Source: Pseudopelagicola sp. (GTDB lineage: Bacteria; Pseudomonadota; Alphaproteobacteria; Rhodobacterales; Rhodobacteraceae). Taken from it: a stretch of 61,495 bases of DNA. Made by a program: the position numbers and the translations under genes. The stretch spans positions 1-61,495 of the forward strand of contig JAPHRE010000003.1 of assembly GCA_026195905.1 (NCBI GenBank), in the 5' to 3' direction. Below the pieces are notes generated by a model. It had not been told where the DNA came from and did no database searches. It saw nothing but the letters and a program-made list of their open reading frames with translations. The first letter of the stretch is position 1, and each line of letters begins with the position of its first letter. This document shows, one piece after another, positions 44,296 to 53,603 of the stretch.

Positions 44296-44380
44296 TTGAA
44301 CACGCTTCGGTTGTGACGTATGGACGCACTGTCTTATAAGGAGTATGGTCTCATATGTTTTCGCAATGGAATGAAACCTA

Positions 44381-44764
44381 ATGCCCGATCTGAAACGTAT
44401 CGTTCACATTGACGATGAACCCGACATTCGCGAGATCGTGCGCATGTCGCTTTCCCTTGTCGGCGGTCTTGACGTCGAACAATATCCGTCCGGCGAAGAC
44501 GCCCTGCCCGTTATCGCAGACGCCAAGCCCGATCTCATTCTTCTTGATGTGATGATGCCGAATATGGACGGGGAAGAAACCTATCGGCGCATCCGAGAGA
44601 TTCCAGGTCTTGAGAATACGCCCATTGTGTTCATGACGGCCAAAGCATCGACGACGGACCTTGCGTCACTGCGCGAGTTGGGCGCGGTGGATGTATTGAT
44701 CAAACCCTTCGACCCGATGAGCCTCGCGGATCAGGTCAGGACAATCTACCGCAACGCCTGTTAA
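44381..44764 (+). CDS. Single-domain response regulator (CheY-like)
   Basis: A 127-residue receiver with no output domain: acidic pair in HIDDEPD, phospho-acceptor D56 in LILLDVMMPNMDG, conserved T/S in VFMTAKAS and the lysine in VLIKPFDP. It follows the PAS kinase by 85 bp on the same strand. With an Hpt protein nearby (37915) it could be one step of a phosphorelay, or act by direct protein contact. No clear chemotaxis neighbours are present. Confidence 0.92.
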   Translation: MPDLKRIVHIDDEPDIREIVRMSLSLVGGLDVEQYPSGEDALPVIADAKPDLILLDVMMPNMDGEETYRRIREIPGLENTPIVFMTAKASTTDLASLRELGAVDVLIKPFDPMSLADQVRTIYRNAC

Positions 44765-44829
44765 TGCGGGACGGCCCATAGCCGCCCTGCCCCAACAACA
44801 GACATCCCTCACAAACCGCCAGCCGTGCC

Positions 44830-45714
44830 TTAGCCCATCCGCTCACTCGAATAGCTTCCCGGCGATGCTTGGAACACGACCGTCTTATTTCCATCAATAA
44901 ACACACGATGGTTTGCATGTGCATGGATGGCCCGCGCGAGCACCTGACTCTCGACATCGCGCCCAAGAGAGACGTAATCCTCCGGGCTTTGGGCATGGGT
45001 CACGCGCACGATATCCTGTTCAATGATCGGCCCCTCATCAAGGTCCGCCGTCACATAATGCGACGTCGCCCCGATAAGTTTGACGCCCCGCGCATAGGCT
45101 TGTTTGTAGGGATTCGCGCCCTTGAATGACGGCAGGAACGAGTGGTGAATATTGATGATCCGGCCCGACATTTTCTGGCACATCTCGTCTGACAAAATCT
45201 GCATATAGCGCGCCAGCACGATCAGTTCTGCGCCGGAGTCCTCCACGACCTGCATAATCGCCGCCTCGGCCTGCGGTTTGTTTTCTTTCGTCACCTTAAT
45301 GCAGTGGAACGGGATATCGTTGTTCACCACCGCTTTTTGGTAGTCCATATGGTTGGAAATCACAGCCACAACGTCGATCGGCAATGCACCAATCCGCACC
45401 CGGTAGAGCAAATCGTTCAAGCAATGCCCAAAGCGCGAGACCATGATAACGACCTTCATTTTGGTCGCGAGGTCATGGAACGCAAAGCGCATGCCAAACT
45501 CTTCGGCGATCTCGCCAAAGGCCTTGGCAATGTCTTCCTGCGCGGCGCCGGTTTCGGAGGAAAAGCTGATCCGCATGAAGAAATTGCCGCTCTCCATGTC
45601 ATCATATTGCGACGAGTCGGTGATGTTGCAGCCATGCTCGGCAAGGAAAGTCGCAATCGCGGCGACGATCCCACGGCGGCTTTCGCAGGCAACGGTCAGG
45701 CAATGTTTCGTCAT
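44830..45714 (-). CDS. purU: Formyltetrahydrofolate deformylase PurU
   Basis: A 294-residue enzyme that hydrolyses 10-formyl-THF to formate and THF, balancing one-carbon pools or supplying formate. Residues 1-85 are an ACT-type regulatory domain (CLTVACESRRGIVAAIATFLAEHGCNI). The catalytic domain has VSRFGHCLNDLLYR, NIHHSFLPSFKGANPYKQAY with the active histidine, and the aspartate in ATSHYVTADLDEGPI. GGAGACC lies before the ATG. A 284-bp gene-free gap (45715-45998) lies upstream. In roseobacters PurU often serves demethylation pathways, but no such genes are adjacent. Confidence 0.95.
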   Translation of the reverse strand: MTKHCLTVACESRRGIVAAIATFLAEHGCNITDSSQYDDMESGNFFMRISFSSETGAAQEDIAKAFGEIAEEFGMRFAFHDLATKMKVVIMVSRFGHCLNDLLYRVRIGALPIDVVAVISNHMDYQKAVVNNDIPFHCIKVTKENKPQAEAAIMQVVEDSGAELIVLARYMQILSDEMCQKMSGRIINIHHSFLPSFKGANPYKQAYARGVKLIGATSHYVTADLDEGPIIEQDIVRVTHAQSPEDYVSLGRDVESQVLARAIHAHANHRVFIDGNKTVVFQASPGSYSSERMG

Positions 45715-45998
45715 GTTGGTCTCCAGTCTGACACGCAGGTGTCGCCAAGGGGCGGCACCGGAAATAGAACGGAATCGGCCACGATCCCCGGTGAATATTT
45801 GCTATCTTCGACGGGTGATATGTGCGCCCGCGCCCCATCCCAAGAGGAGAGGAGTCATTTCTGCGGATACGGCAAACATTCACATGTGCCAAGTCAGTTC
45901 ATACCTGCGGTTCTAAGAAAGTCGCCCTACTGCAAAATTCAACAATTTTTCAGCATCCCTGCCGCATCCTGCCCTTTGCTGCGGCATGATCCGGGACA

Positions 45999-46958
45999 TT
46001 ATTCCCAATAGGTTCGGGACTCTAGGTCGATAGTGGCAATCGCCTCTTGGCAGGCCGAAAGAAAGGCCGTTTCGGCTTCGGAAAACCGGCGCGATGGGTT
46101 ACTCACAAGGTAGATATTCACCAACGGCAGGTCATCATAGGGCGGCAACTGACGCAGGCGGCCAAGATCAACGTCTCGCTGCGCAACATGGAGCGGCAAG
46201 GCACCGATACCGATATCGGCCATAATCATGCGCCGCAACTCGTGCAGGTTCGACGACACACCGCGCCACCCGCTCGCAATCTTGGCCCGCGCCCGCAATT
46301 TCGCAACCGGCTCAAGCGGTCCGTCTTCGGCCTCTGTCTGAAAGGAGACCGACGGCTCGCCTTCAAGATCGGAAAGGGCGATGGTCTTGTTATCAAAGAG
46401 CCGATTCTGTGGCCCGCAAAACAGGCCGAAATACTCGCGGTAGAGGATCGAGGCCTTTAACCCTGCCGGAATTTTGTTCAAAAGACATACGCCAAAACTG
46501 ATCCGACCCTGGGCCACCCGCGCAAGAATCTCTTCGCTTTCGGCGACGCTGAAGGAAAATGTCACCTTGGGATGGCATTTCGAAAAATCGTGCAGCACAT
46601 CATCGAAATGCGGCGAAATCACATGGCTGGCAATGGCCACAGACAGATGCCCCCGCAGCTCTTCGCCCCCCGCCTCGATCAGAGAAGGCAATTGCGAAAT
46701 CGTGCCGAAAATCGAGGAACACTCGGAATATAGCACCTGCCCAGCGCGCGTCACTTTGAATTCATTGGGTTTTCTTACGATAAGTTTTTGGCCGACCGTA
46801 TCTTCAAGCCGCTTCAGTGCGGAGGAAATCGTCGGCTGTTTCAGCCCAAGAAAATCCGCCGCCCGCGACAGCCCGCGCTGTTCGACCACGACCATGAATG
46901 TGCGCAGAAGGTTCCAATCCAACTGCCAGGGGAAGCGTTGCTCATAGGGGCGGAGCAT
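45999..46958 (-). CDS. LysR family transcriptional regulator
   Basis: A 319-residue LysR protein. The HTH lies at about residues 15-70 (LDWNLLRTFMVVVEQRGLSRAADFLGLKQPTISSALKRLEDTVGQKL), followed by a substrate-binding-like effector domain. GAGG precedes the ATG at 46958; a TTG four codons upstream is less likely. It is divergent from the ABC transporter gene at 47128 with 169 bp between, so by LysR habit it should activate the catabolic operon in response to its substrate or an early intermediate. Confidence 0.92.
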   Translation of the reverse strand: MLRPYEQRFPWQLDWNLLRTFMVVVEQRGLSRAADFLGLKQPTISSALKRLEDTVGQKLIVRKPNEFKVTRAGQVLYSECSSIFGTISQLPSLIEAGGEELRGHLSVAIASHVISPHFDDVLHDFSKCHPKVTFSFSVAESEEILARVAQGRISFGVCLLNKIPAGLKASILYREYFGLFCGPQNRLFDNKTIALSDLEGEPSVSFQTEAEDGPLEPVAKLRARAKIASGWRGVSSNLHELRRMIMADIGIGALPLHVAQRDVDLGRLRQLPPYDDLPLVNIYLVSNPSRRFSEAETAFLSACQEAIATIDLESRTYWE

Positions 46959-46967
46959 AGATTTCCT

Positions 46968-46982
46968 CAATCTTGAAAATTG
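46968..46982. promoter_or_regulatory. Possible LysR-type site
   Basis: CAAT-CTTGAAA-ATTG is a 4-bp inverted repeat around 7 bases, 9 bp upstream of the LysR start, within AT-rich divergent DNA. Its spacing fits the T-N11-A LysR pattern only loosely. Confidence 0.3.
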
Positions 46983-47127
46983 TTATTATTTATTTGCCCA
47001 ATACATATCGTCGTGCAAGCGTTTTCGCCAAGGCGGTCGAAATCGCCATTTCATAACCGGGGCGAAGCCACAACAAAATCAGGATTCGACCCAGAAAACG
47101 CTCTGATATATTCAACAGGAGACAGAA

Positions 47128-47913
47128 ATGACCAAGCGTAGAACTTTGATGAAAGCCGCCATTGCCGCAGGTGGCCTTGCCCTTGCCGGCCTTGTGACGG
47201 CAGCCCCGGTTGCGGCTGATGAACTGGCCACGCTCAAGGAAAAAGGCGTTGTGCGTATTGCGATGTCGGGCGCTTATCCGCCGTTCAACTTTGTCAACGA
47301 CAAGAACGAAGTGGTGGGGTTTGACCCGGCCATCGGCGCCGAAATCATCCGCCGCATGGGTCTAGAAACCGAAATCGTCACCACCGCATGGGACGGGATC
47401 ATCGGCGGCCTTCTGGCCAATAAATACGATGCCATTGTCGGCTCGATGACCATCACGGAAGAGCGCGACGAGGTCGTTGATTTCGTCGGTCCATATTACA
47501 CCACCAAGCGCGCCATCTTTACCAAGCCGGATTCCGGGATTACCTCGGTGAGCCAGCTTGGCGACGTCAAAGTCGGCGTGACCCTTGGCGAAACCCATGA
47601 AGAATGGGCCAAGGACCAAGGCTATAAGGTCAAGACATACAAAGGCCTGCCCGAGCTGCTGCTTGAACTTGATAATGGCCGTGTGGATGTGATCGTGAAC
47701 GACTCGATTGCCGCCATTCTCGCGATGACCGAGAAGGGTCAGGAATTCGTGATGATCGAAGACCTCGAAACGGAAGCCTTCGGTGCCGGTATCGCGATTC
47801 GCGAAGGCAACCCCGAGCTTGCGGCCGCCATGCAGGACGCCCTCGACGCCATGATGGCCGATGGCACCTACACCAAGATCGCGGAAAAGTGGATCGGCGC
47901 GGACATCCGCTAA
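47128..47913 (+). CDS. ABC transporter substrate-binding protein (polar amino acid type)
   Basis: A 261-residue periplasmic receptor of the family 3 (glutamine/arginine/ectoine-type) group. A signal peptide with KRRTLMKAAIAAGGLALAG, possibly Tat, ends near AAPVAADE. GVVRIAMSGAYPPFNFVN, GFDPAIGAEIIRRMG, WDGIIGGLLANKYDAIVGSMTIT and FVGPYYTTKRAIF are typical. AGGAGA precedes the ATG. It opens a run of plus-strand genes ending at 57868 and feeds the permeases at 48781 and 49471. The ligand cannot be named; the downstream enzymes suggest an amide or N-acylated amino compound. Confidence 0.93.
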   Translation: MTKRRTLMKAAIAAGGLALAGLVTAAPVAADELATLKEKGVVRIAMSGAYPPFNFVNDKNEVVGFDPAIGAEIIRRMGLETEIVTTAWDGIIGGLLANKYDAIVGSMTITEERDEVVDFVGPYYTTKRAIFTKPDSGITSVSQLGDVKVGVTLGETHEEWAKDQGYKVKTYKGLPELLLELDNGRVDVIVNDSIAAILAMTEKGQEFVMIEDLETEAFGAGIAIREGNPELAAAMQDALDAMMADGTYTKIAEKWIGADIR

Positions 47914-47976
47914 TCCCATTCGGGGTCGCCAGAACACATGGCGACCCCACCATTCCCCCACTCTCAAGGCATTCTT

Positions 47977-48768
47977 ATGACACCTGAGTATGGCAAACTG
48001 ACCTGGGAAGACGTGCGCGATGCGGACAAGGATCGCGTGGTGATCCTCAACGTCTCCGCCACCGAAGACCACGGCCCGCATATGCCGCTCGACACGGACA
48101 CCGTGCTCGGTATGGCGGTTGCCAATGGTGTGGCGGCGGCCGCCCCGGACGAGGTTTTCGTGATGCCGCCTGTGGCCTACGGGTTCAACGAGCATCACAA
48201 GGATTTCCCCGGTGTAATTTGGATTCAGCCGGAAACGCTCATCGCGTTCGTAACCGACATCACCAAATCGCTCGCACATCATGGGTTTCGCCGTATCCTC
48301 TTGCTCAATTCGCATGGCTCCAACCATCCCGTGCTTGACCTCTCAGCGCGCAAGACCGTGATCGAGACCGGGATTATCTGTGTGTCGGCCTCCTATTGGA
48401 ACCTGTGCGCCGACCGGATCAACGAACACCGCAGCTCCGATATCGGCGGCATTGCCCATGCCGGAGAATTCGAAGCGGCGATGTATGCCCATCTTCACCC
48501 CGAGCATGTGCATATCGAGAAATCGTCACCGCAGAATCTACACGACCCCAATAGCAAATTCTTCAACCTCGACCTCGCCCGCGGCGGCGGCAAAGCCATG
48601 CTCATGCGCTGGTGGTCCGAGGTATCGCCGGACGGCACGATGGGCGACCCGACCGTGGCCGATGCCGAAACCGGCGGAAAATTCCTGCAAGCAGCGATCG
48701 AGGAAACAACGGCCTTGGTGCGCGAAATGCGCGCCTTGCCGATCCTTAAGCGCACCGACCACCACTAG
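47977..48768 (+). CDS. Creatininase-family amidohydrolase
   Basis: A 263-residue member of the creatininase/FAPy-hydrolase family of metal-dependent amide hydrolases. Metal ligands are visible in VSATEDHGPHMPLDTDT, NSHGSNHP and IAHAGEFEAAMYAHLHPEHV. The family opens cyclic amides (creatinine) or cleaves other amide bonds. The ATG at 47977 with AAGG ahead is chosen over a start 39 bases upstream. It sits between the receptor and permease genes of the transporter, so it probably acts on the imported compound or a product of it. Creatinine itself is not supported, since no creatinase or sarcosine oxidase is present. Confidence 0.87.
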   Translation: MTPEYGKLTWEDVRDADKDRVVILNVSATEDHGPHMPLDTDTVLGMAVANGVAAAAPDEVFVMPPVAYGFNEHHKDFPGVIWIQPETLIAFVTDITKSLAHHGFRRILLLNSHGSNHPVLDLSARKTVIETGIICVSASYWNLCADRINEHRSSDIGGIAHAGEFEAAMYAHLHPEHVHIEKSSPQNLHDPNSKFFNLDLARGGGKAMLMRWWSEVSPDGTMGDPTVADAETGGKFLQAAIEETTALVREMRALPILKRTDHH

Positions 48769-48780
48769 GAAGGCGGATAG

Positions 48781-49428
48781 ATGGATATTGACCTGATGTT
48801 GCGGGTATACCCGTATTTTCTAGAGGCCGCCTGGGTCACGATACAGCTTTCTGTTCTGACGATCATTCTTGGGCTGATCTGCGGTATGCTTGGCGCGGCG
48901 GGGCGTCTATCGCGCTTTGCGCTCTTGCGCTTTCTTGCCGCCGCCTATGTGAGTTTCTTTCGCGGCACACCGGCCCTGATCCAGATTTTCCTGCTCTACT
49001 TTGGCGGGCCACAGGTCGGCATTCAGCTTGATGCGTTTGAGGCCGGTGTGATCGGGCTTGGCGTCAATATCGGTGCCTACATGACCGAAACCATGCGCGG
49101 CGCCATTATCTCTATCGACAAAGGACAGATCGAAGCCGCCCGCACGCTTGGCCTCTCCAGGTTTGAAACCTTCCGCAAAGTGACGCTGCCACAGGCGCTA
49201 CGCCTGATGATCCGCCCCCTTGGCGTCAACATCAATGCCCAGATCAAAGGCACCGCTCTTGTCGCCGCGATCTCGGTTGTGGAACTGACCTACACGGCAC
49301 AACGCTATATCGGGTCGACCTACAAGCCCTTCGAGATGTTCCTCATCGCGGGCATTCTCTACCTGATCATCATCACGGCCTCGGGCAAGGTCATCTCTTA
49401 TCTCGACCGTCGGGTGCGCCTGCAATGA
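48781..49428 (+). CDS. Amino-acid ABC transporter permease
   Basis: A 215-residue permease of the polar amino acid uptake (HisM-like) family with about five helices. FFRGTPALIQIFLLYFGG and the EAA loop [25 protein letters not shown] are diagnostic. GGAAGG precedes the ATG. It pairs with the permease at 49471 to form a heterodimeric channel for the ATPase at 50145. It is 12 bp downstream of the hydrolase gene. Confidence 0.93.
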   Translation: MDIDLMLRVYPYFLEAAWVTIQLSVLTIILGLICGMLGAAGRLSRFALLRFLAAAYVSFFRGTPALIQIFLLYFGGPQVGIQLDAFEAGVIGLGVNIGAYMTETMRGAIISIDKGQIEAARTLGLSRFETFRKVTLPQALRLMIRPLGVNINAQIKGTALVAAISVVELTYTAQRYIGSTYKPFEMFLIAGILYLIIITASGKVISYLDRRVRLQ

Positions 49429-49470
49429 TCCGTCTGACCCCCTCCCGTCTCCAACCGAAAGGTGCATTTC

Positions 49471-50127
49471 ATGGGTCTTGATTTCACGGTCATCCCTTCA
49501 TACGCCGACGCACTTTTGCTTGGCGTGTTGTGGACCATCGCGATTACCGTTTCCTCTGCCGTCCTAAGTTTTTTTGGCGGCATCATGTTCGCGGTGATCG
49601 CGCTCTATGCGCCGCTGGTCATTCGCTTGCCATTTCGGTTTTTCGCCTGGCTTTTCATGGGCACGCCGCTCTTGTTGCAACTCTTCCTGATCTACTTTGG
49701 CCTTGTCGAACTCGGCATTGACCTTCCCGCCTTTGTTGCCGGGGTGATCGGGTTGGGGCTGCATTTTGCGGTCTACAATTCCGAACTGATCCAGACCGCA
49801 ATCGTTGCCGTCGATAAGGGCCAGATGGAAGCCGCCCGCACGCTTGGCCTGTCGCGTCCACAGGCCTTGATCAAAGTGGTCATTCCACAGGCGGTGCGCG
49901 ATGTTATTCCGCCCATCGGCAATAACATGATCGCGCTTTTGAAAGACTCCGCGCTGGTCTCTGTGATCGGTGTGACCGAACTCACCCTCTCGGCCCAGCT
50001 TGCCATTGGGCGGACCTACCGCCCATTTGAATTCTACGCCGCTGCCGCCGTGCTTTATTACATCATCAACCTCGGTATGGAGGCGGTCCTACGCCGGATC
50101 GAACGCCGCACGCAGCTTTCCCGCTGA
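49471..50127 (+). CDS. Amino-acid ABC transporter permease
   Basis: A 218-residue second permease of the same transporter, with [17 protein letters not shown] and the EAA loop [25 protein letters not shown]. The ATG at 49471 has AAAGG 8 bases upstream; a GTG three codons earlier is possible. The 42-bp spacing to the first permease and 17 bp to the ATPase fit an operon. It is a paralogue of the first permease, not a copy. Confidence 0.92.
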   Translation: MGLDFTVIPSYADALLLGVLWTIAITVSSAVLSFFGGIMFAVIALYAPLVIRLPFRFFAWLFMGTPLLLQLFLIYFGLVELGIDLPAFVAGVIGLGLHFAVYNSELIQTAIVAVDKGQMEAARTLGLSRPQALIKVVIPQAVRDVIPPIGNNMIALLKDSALVSVIGVTELTLSAQLAIGRTYRPFEFYAAAAVLYYIINLGMEAVLRRIERRTQLSR

Positions 50128-50144
50128 CCGAAAGAGGATCTGAC

Positions 50145-50915
50145 ATGACCGACCCAAAACCTTTCGTCGAAATTCGCCACGCCCAGAAATCCTATGGCTC
50201 TCTGGAGGTGCTCAAAGACATCAGCCTCACCGTGCAGCGGGGCGAGATTGTCGCCATCATCGGCCCTTCAGGGTCGGGCAAATCGACCTTGCTACGGGCC
50301 ATCAACGACCTTGATCCCCTCACCGGCGGCGAGATTATCCTCGACGGTGTGCAGGTCAACAAGACCCTGCCGCATCGCCAATATGAAAAGCATATCAACG
50401 GGATGCGCCAACAGATCGGCATGGTGTTCCAGCACTTCAACCTGTTCCCGCATCTGAGCGTGCGCGACAACGTCACTATGGCGCCGAAACTGCTCAAGGG
50501 GATCTCGGGGAAAGAGGCGGACAAACTTGCCGAGGAACAACTCACTCACGTCGGCATGCTGGAGCGGATCGACTATTACCCCTCACAGCTTTCAGGCGGC
50601 CAGAAACAGCGCGTCGCCATTGCACGCGCGCTGGCGATGGAGCCTAAACTGATGCTGTTTGACGAGGCAACCTCGGCGCTTGACCCCGAGCTTGTCGAAG
50701 AGGTCAACCTCGTGATGAAAAAGCTCGCCGAAGAGCACATGACGATGATCATCGTGACCCACGAGATGGATTTCGCCGCTTCGGTCTGTGACCGTGTGTT
50801 GTTCATGGATCAGGGCGTTGTGGTCGAAGAAGGCCCACCCGGCAAAATCTTCAAAAACCCCGACATGGACCGCACCAAAGAATTTCTTCGCAAACATCTC
50901 GCAGGCTCAAAGTGA
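50145..50915 (+). CDS. Amino-acid ABC transporter ATP-binding protein
   Basis: A 256-residue ATPase of the GlnQ type. Walker [10 protein letters not shown] is at residues 40-48, then [18 protein letters not shown] (Q-loop), the signature [16 protein letters not shown] and Walker [29 protein letters not shown] holds the switch histidine. It overlaps the aminotransferase start by 4 bp (GTGA). It completes the import system of the catabolic operon. Confidence 0.94.
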   Translation: MTDPKPFVEIRHAQKSYGSLEVLKDISLTVQRGEIVAIIGPSGSGKSTLLRAINDLDPLTGGEIILDGVQVNKTLPHRQYEKHINGMRQQIGMVFQHFNLFPHLSVRDNVTMAPKLLKGISGKEADKLAEEQLTHVGMLERIDYYPSQLSGGQKQRVAIARALAMEPKLMLFDEATSALDPELVEEVNLVMKKLAEEHMTMIIVTHEMDFAASVCDRVLFMDQGVVVEEGPPGKIFKNPDMDRTKEFLRKHLAGSK

Positions 50916-52264
50916 CGACACCGTCTTCTCATCTCTTTTACCAATCCCGCACGCCCCGTCCGTTCCTCGATCACGGCGAAGGGATTTATCTCTACGACAC
51001 GTCCGGCAAACGCTATATCGACGGCACATCCGGGGCGATGGTGTCCAATATCGGACATTCCAATCCCAACGTCCTTGCCAAGATGAAGGCGCAGATGGAC
51101 AAGGCCACCTTTGGTTATCGGCTGCATTTTCGCACCGAACCCTCCGAAGCTCTGGCAACCAAGACTGCCCAGATGATGCCGGACGGGCTTGACCGGGTGT
51201 TCTTTGTCTCAGGCGGCTCCGAAGCGGTTGAGAGCGCGATCAAGCTCGCGCGGCAATACGCCGTCGTACGGGGCGAGGCAAGCCGTTGGAAGGTCATCTC
51301 GCGCTTTCCTTCGTATCATGGCTGCACGCTCGGGGCGCTTGATCTGACGGGCTATGATCCGCTGGCCCGCCCTTTCGATCCCATGATGCGCGGCATGCCC
51401 AAAGTGCCCGCCCCCGTGACCTACCTTGATCGTGATAACCTGTCCGAACACGCGCGTGGCCTGAAATACGCCGAAATGCTGCGCGATCAGATCCTGGCCG
51501 AAGGCCCAGAAAGCGTTCTTGCCTTCATTATGGAACCCGTTGGCGGCGCATCGACCGGCGCATTGGTCGCGCCCGATAGCTATTATGGCCGCATCCGTGA
51601 GATATGCGACGAGTTCGGCATTCTTCTGATCTACGACGAGGTCATGACCGGCGCGGGCCGCACCGGCGCGTTCATCGCCGCCGAACATTGGGGCATCACC
51701 CCGGATATTGTCGCGCTGTCCAAGGGCTTTGGTGCGGGCTATGCCCCCCTTGGCGCAACCGTCGCAGGCGCGCGGATCGTCGAGCCGATCCTTGACGCAG
51801 GCGGCTTTCTGCATGGCTTTACCTATGCGGGCAATCCGCTGGCCTGTTCGGCGGGGCTTGCGGTTCTCGAAGAACTTGAAGAGCAAAACCTCGTCGCCAA
51901 CGCAGCGCGCATGGGCGATGTGCTTTTGGCCCGCCTACAGGGGCTTATGGATCGCTATCCCTTTATTGGTCATGTGCGCGGCAAGGGGCTTTTGACAGCG
52001 TTCGAATTCGTCTCGGACCGCGACACTATGGAGCCGCTGCCTACCGCGCTGAACGCCCATTCGCGCCTAGTTGAGATCGCCTATGAGCGTGGCCTTATCA
52101 CCTATGCGCGCCGCACCCGTGGCGGCACGACCGGCGACCATTTCCTGATCGCCCCGCCGCTCATCATCACCGAGGCACAGATCGACGAAATCATGGCCAT
52201 CCTGATCGACTCTCTTGATGTGTTTGCTGCTGAGGCTGGTCTTGATGTGGAGAGCGCGGCATGA
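50912..52264 (+). CDS. Class III PLP-dependent aminotransferase
   Basis: A 450-residue fold-type I aminotransferase of the omega-amino/beta-amino class. Conserved elements are [42 protein letters not shown] and the PLP lysine K271 in [17 protein letters not shown] is the start, overlapping the ATPase stop by 4 bp. The last codon overlaps the CoA-transferase start. It removes the amino group from a terminal or beta-amino acid, giving an aldehyde or beta-keto acid; the CoA-transferase that follows favours a keto acid. The substrate is unknown. Confidence 0.91.
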   Translation: MTTPSSHLFYQSRTPRPFLDHGEGIYLYDTSGKRYIDGTSGAMVSNIGHSNPNVLAKMKAQMDKATFGYRLHFRTEPSEALATKTAQMMPDGLDRVFFVSGGSEAVESAIKLARQYAVVRGEASRWKVISRFPSYHGCTLGALDLTGYDPLARPFDPMMRGMPKVPAPVTYLDRDNLSEHARGLKYAEMLRDQILAEGPESVLAFIMEPVGGASTGALVAPDSYYGRIREICDEFGILLIYDEVMTGAGRTGAFIAAEHWGITPDIVALSKGFGAGYAPLGATVAGARIVEPILDAGGFLHGFTYAGNPLACSAGLAVLEELEEQNLVANAARMGDVLLARLQGLMDRYPFIGHVRGKGLLTAFEFVSDRDTMEPLPTALNAHSRLVEIAYERGLITYARRTRGGTTGDHFLIAPPLIITEAQIDEIMAILIDSLDVFAAEAGLDVESAA

Positions 52265-52953
52265 AACTTCCCGACAAGATCGGCACCCTTGAAGAGGCGG
52301 TCTCGTGCATTGGCGACGGGGCAAGCGTGATGATTGGCGGCTTTGGGGTGCCGGGCACACCGTTTACCCTGATCCGCGAATTGGTGCGGCAAGGCCCGCG
52401 CGACCTCACGATTATCAAGAACGATGCCAACGAGGCCGACATGGGGGTCGATCATCTGCTCGTTTCGGGACAGGTGGCGCGCCTTGTCACGACCCATATC
52501 GGCCTCAACCCACGCGCCATCGCGATGATGAACGCCGGCGAGATCGAGGTCGAATTCAACGCCCAAGGCATCCTTGCCGAGCGTATCCGGGCCGGTGGCG
52601 CGGGGCTTGGCGGCATCCTGACCGATATCGGCATTGATACCGAGCTTGCCAATGATAAGCAGCGCATCAACGTCGATGGCAAGGCCTTCATCGTCGAGTC
52701 TGCGCTGCGTGCCGATGTGGCGCTTGTGCATGCTGATCGCGCCGACCCGTTCGGCAATCTCGCCTTTGCCGCGACTGCCCGAAATTTCAACCCGCTCATG
52801 GCGATGGCCGCAGCCCGTGTCATCGCAGAGGCCGAACAGCTTGTGCCGCTTGGCGACCTGAACGCCGACGACGTGCATACCCCCGGCCCCTTCGTGGATG
52901 AACTGGTTGTCCTGAACGAACTCAGCGAGGAATACGCCGTTGTCCAACGCTAG
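52261..52953 (+). CDS. 3-oxoacid CoA-transferase subunit A
   Basis: A 230-residue alpha subunit of a family I CoA-transferase. SVMIGGFGVPGTPFTLIRELV, RLVTTHIGLNPRA, GGAGLGGILTDIGIDTE and SALRADVALVHADRADPFGNLAF fit the acetoacetate/3-oxoadipate type enzymes. It moves CoA from succinyl-CoA or acetyl-CoA to a carboxylic acid, most often a 3-oxoacid. Its start overlaps the aminotransferase stop by 4 bp and subunit B starts 8 bp after it. Confidence 0.92.
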   Translation: MKLPDKIGTLEEAVSCIGDGASVMIGGFGVPGTPFTLIRELVRQGPRDLTIIKNDANEADMGVDHLLVSGQVARLVTTHIGLNPRAIAMMNAGEIEVEFNAQGILAERIRAGGAGLGGILTDIGIDTELANDKQRINVDGKAFIVESALRADVALVHADRADPFGNLAFAATARNFNPLMAMAAARVIAEAEQLVPLGDLNADDVHTPGPFVDELVVLNELSEEYAVVQR

Positions 52954-52960
52954 GAACAGA

Positions 52961-53593
52961 ATGGTCGCCCGCGCCGCAGATGAAATCGCGCCCGGCATGG
53001 TGGTCAACCTTGGGATCGGTTTGCCGACCAAGGTCGTGGATCATCTTGGTCCCGATTTTCCGGTCTGCCTGCATACGGAAAACGGCCTTGCCGGGATCGG
53101 CCCGACCCATCCCCCCGAAACTGCGGATCGCAACCTGATCGACGCAGGCGGGGCGTATGTCTCGACCATCCCCGGTAGTGCGTTTTTCGATAGCGCCGTG
53201 TCCTTTGCCCTCGTGCGCTCGGGGCGGCTTGACCTGACGATGCTCGGCGCATTCGAAGTCTCGCAACACGGCGATCTTGCCAATTGGAAAATCCCCGGCA
53301 AATTCTCGCCCGGCGCGGGCGGCGGCATTGAGCTTGCCCAGAAAGCCCGGCGCGTGATTGTCCTCACAACCCATACCGATCGCGCAGGCAATCCCAAGCT
53401 GAAAGAAGCCTGTAGCCTGCCGATCACCGCGCGTGGCTGCGTTGCGCGGGTCTTTACCGATATGGGCGTCATCGACGTGACCGACACCGGCTTTGCCCTT
53501 GTCGAAATCGCGCAAGGCATCACGCCTGCCGAGATCACCGAGGCGACCGGCGCCCCCCTCGCCCTTCCCAAGGGTGACATCCCAACGTTCTGA
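52961..53593 (+). CDS. 3-oxoacid CoA-transferase subunit B
   Basis: A 210-residue beta subunit holding the catalytic glutamate, E40 in CLHTENGLAGIGP, which forms the CoA thioester intermediate. VVNLGIGLPTKVVDHL and LDLTMLGAFEVSQHGDLANWKIPG are typical. The ATG at 52961 with AGGA ahead is preferred; a TTG at 52940 would overlap subunit A. Substrate specificity cannot be set from sequence by eye. Confidence 0.92.
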   Translation: MVARAADEIAPGMVVNLGIGLPTKVVDHLGPDFPVCLHTENGLAGIGPTHPPETADRNLIDAGGAYVSTIPGSAFFDSAVSFALVRSGRLDLTMLGAFEVSQHGDLANWKIPGKFSPGAGGGIELAQKARRVIVLTTHTDRAGNPKLKEACSLPITARGCVARVFTDMGVIDVTDTGFALVEIAQGITPAEITEATGAPLALPKGDIPTF

Positions 53594-53603
53594 GGTCTGT
53601 GAC

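Noticed and set aside
44765-44829. Hairpin GGGACGGC-CCATA-GCCGCCCT between the lone receiver and purU
   Set aside because: Only about five consecutive pairs and no T-run, so too weak to call a terminator.
47362-48327. 321-codon minus-strand reading over the receptor and hydrolase genes
   Set aside because: Antisense to two well-supported genes of the catabolic operon and lacks motifs.
52102-53031. 309-codon minus-strand reading opposite the CoA-transferase genes
   Set aside because: Antisense shadow without recognisable domains; the coding strand carries an intact CoA-transferase.
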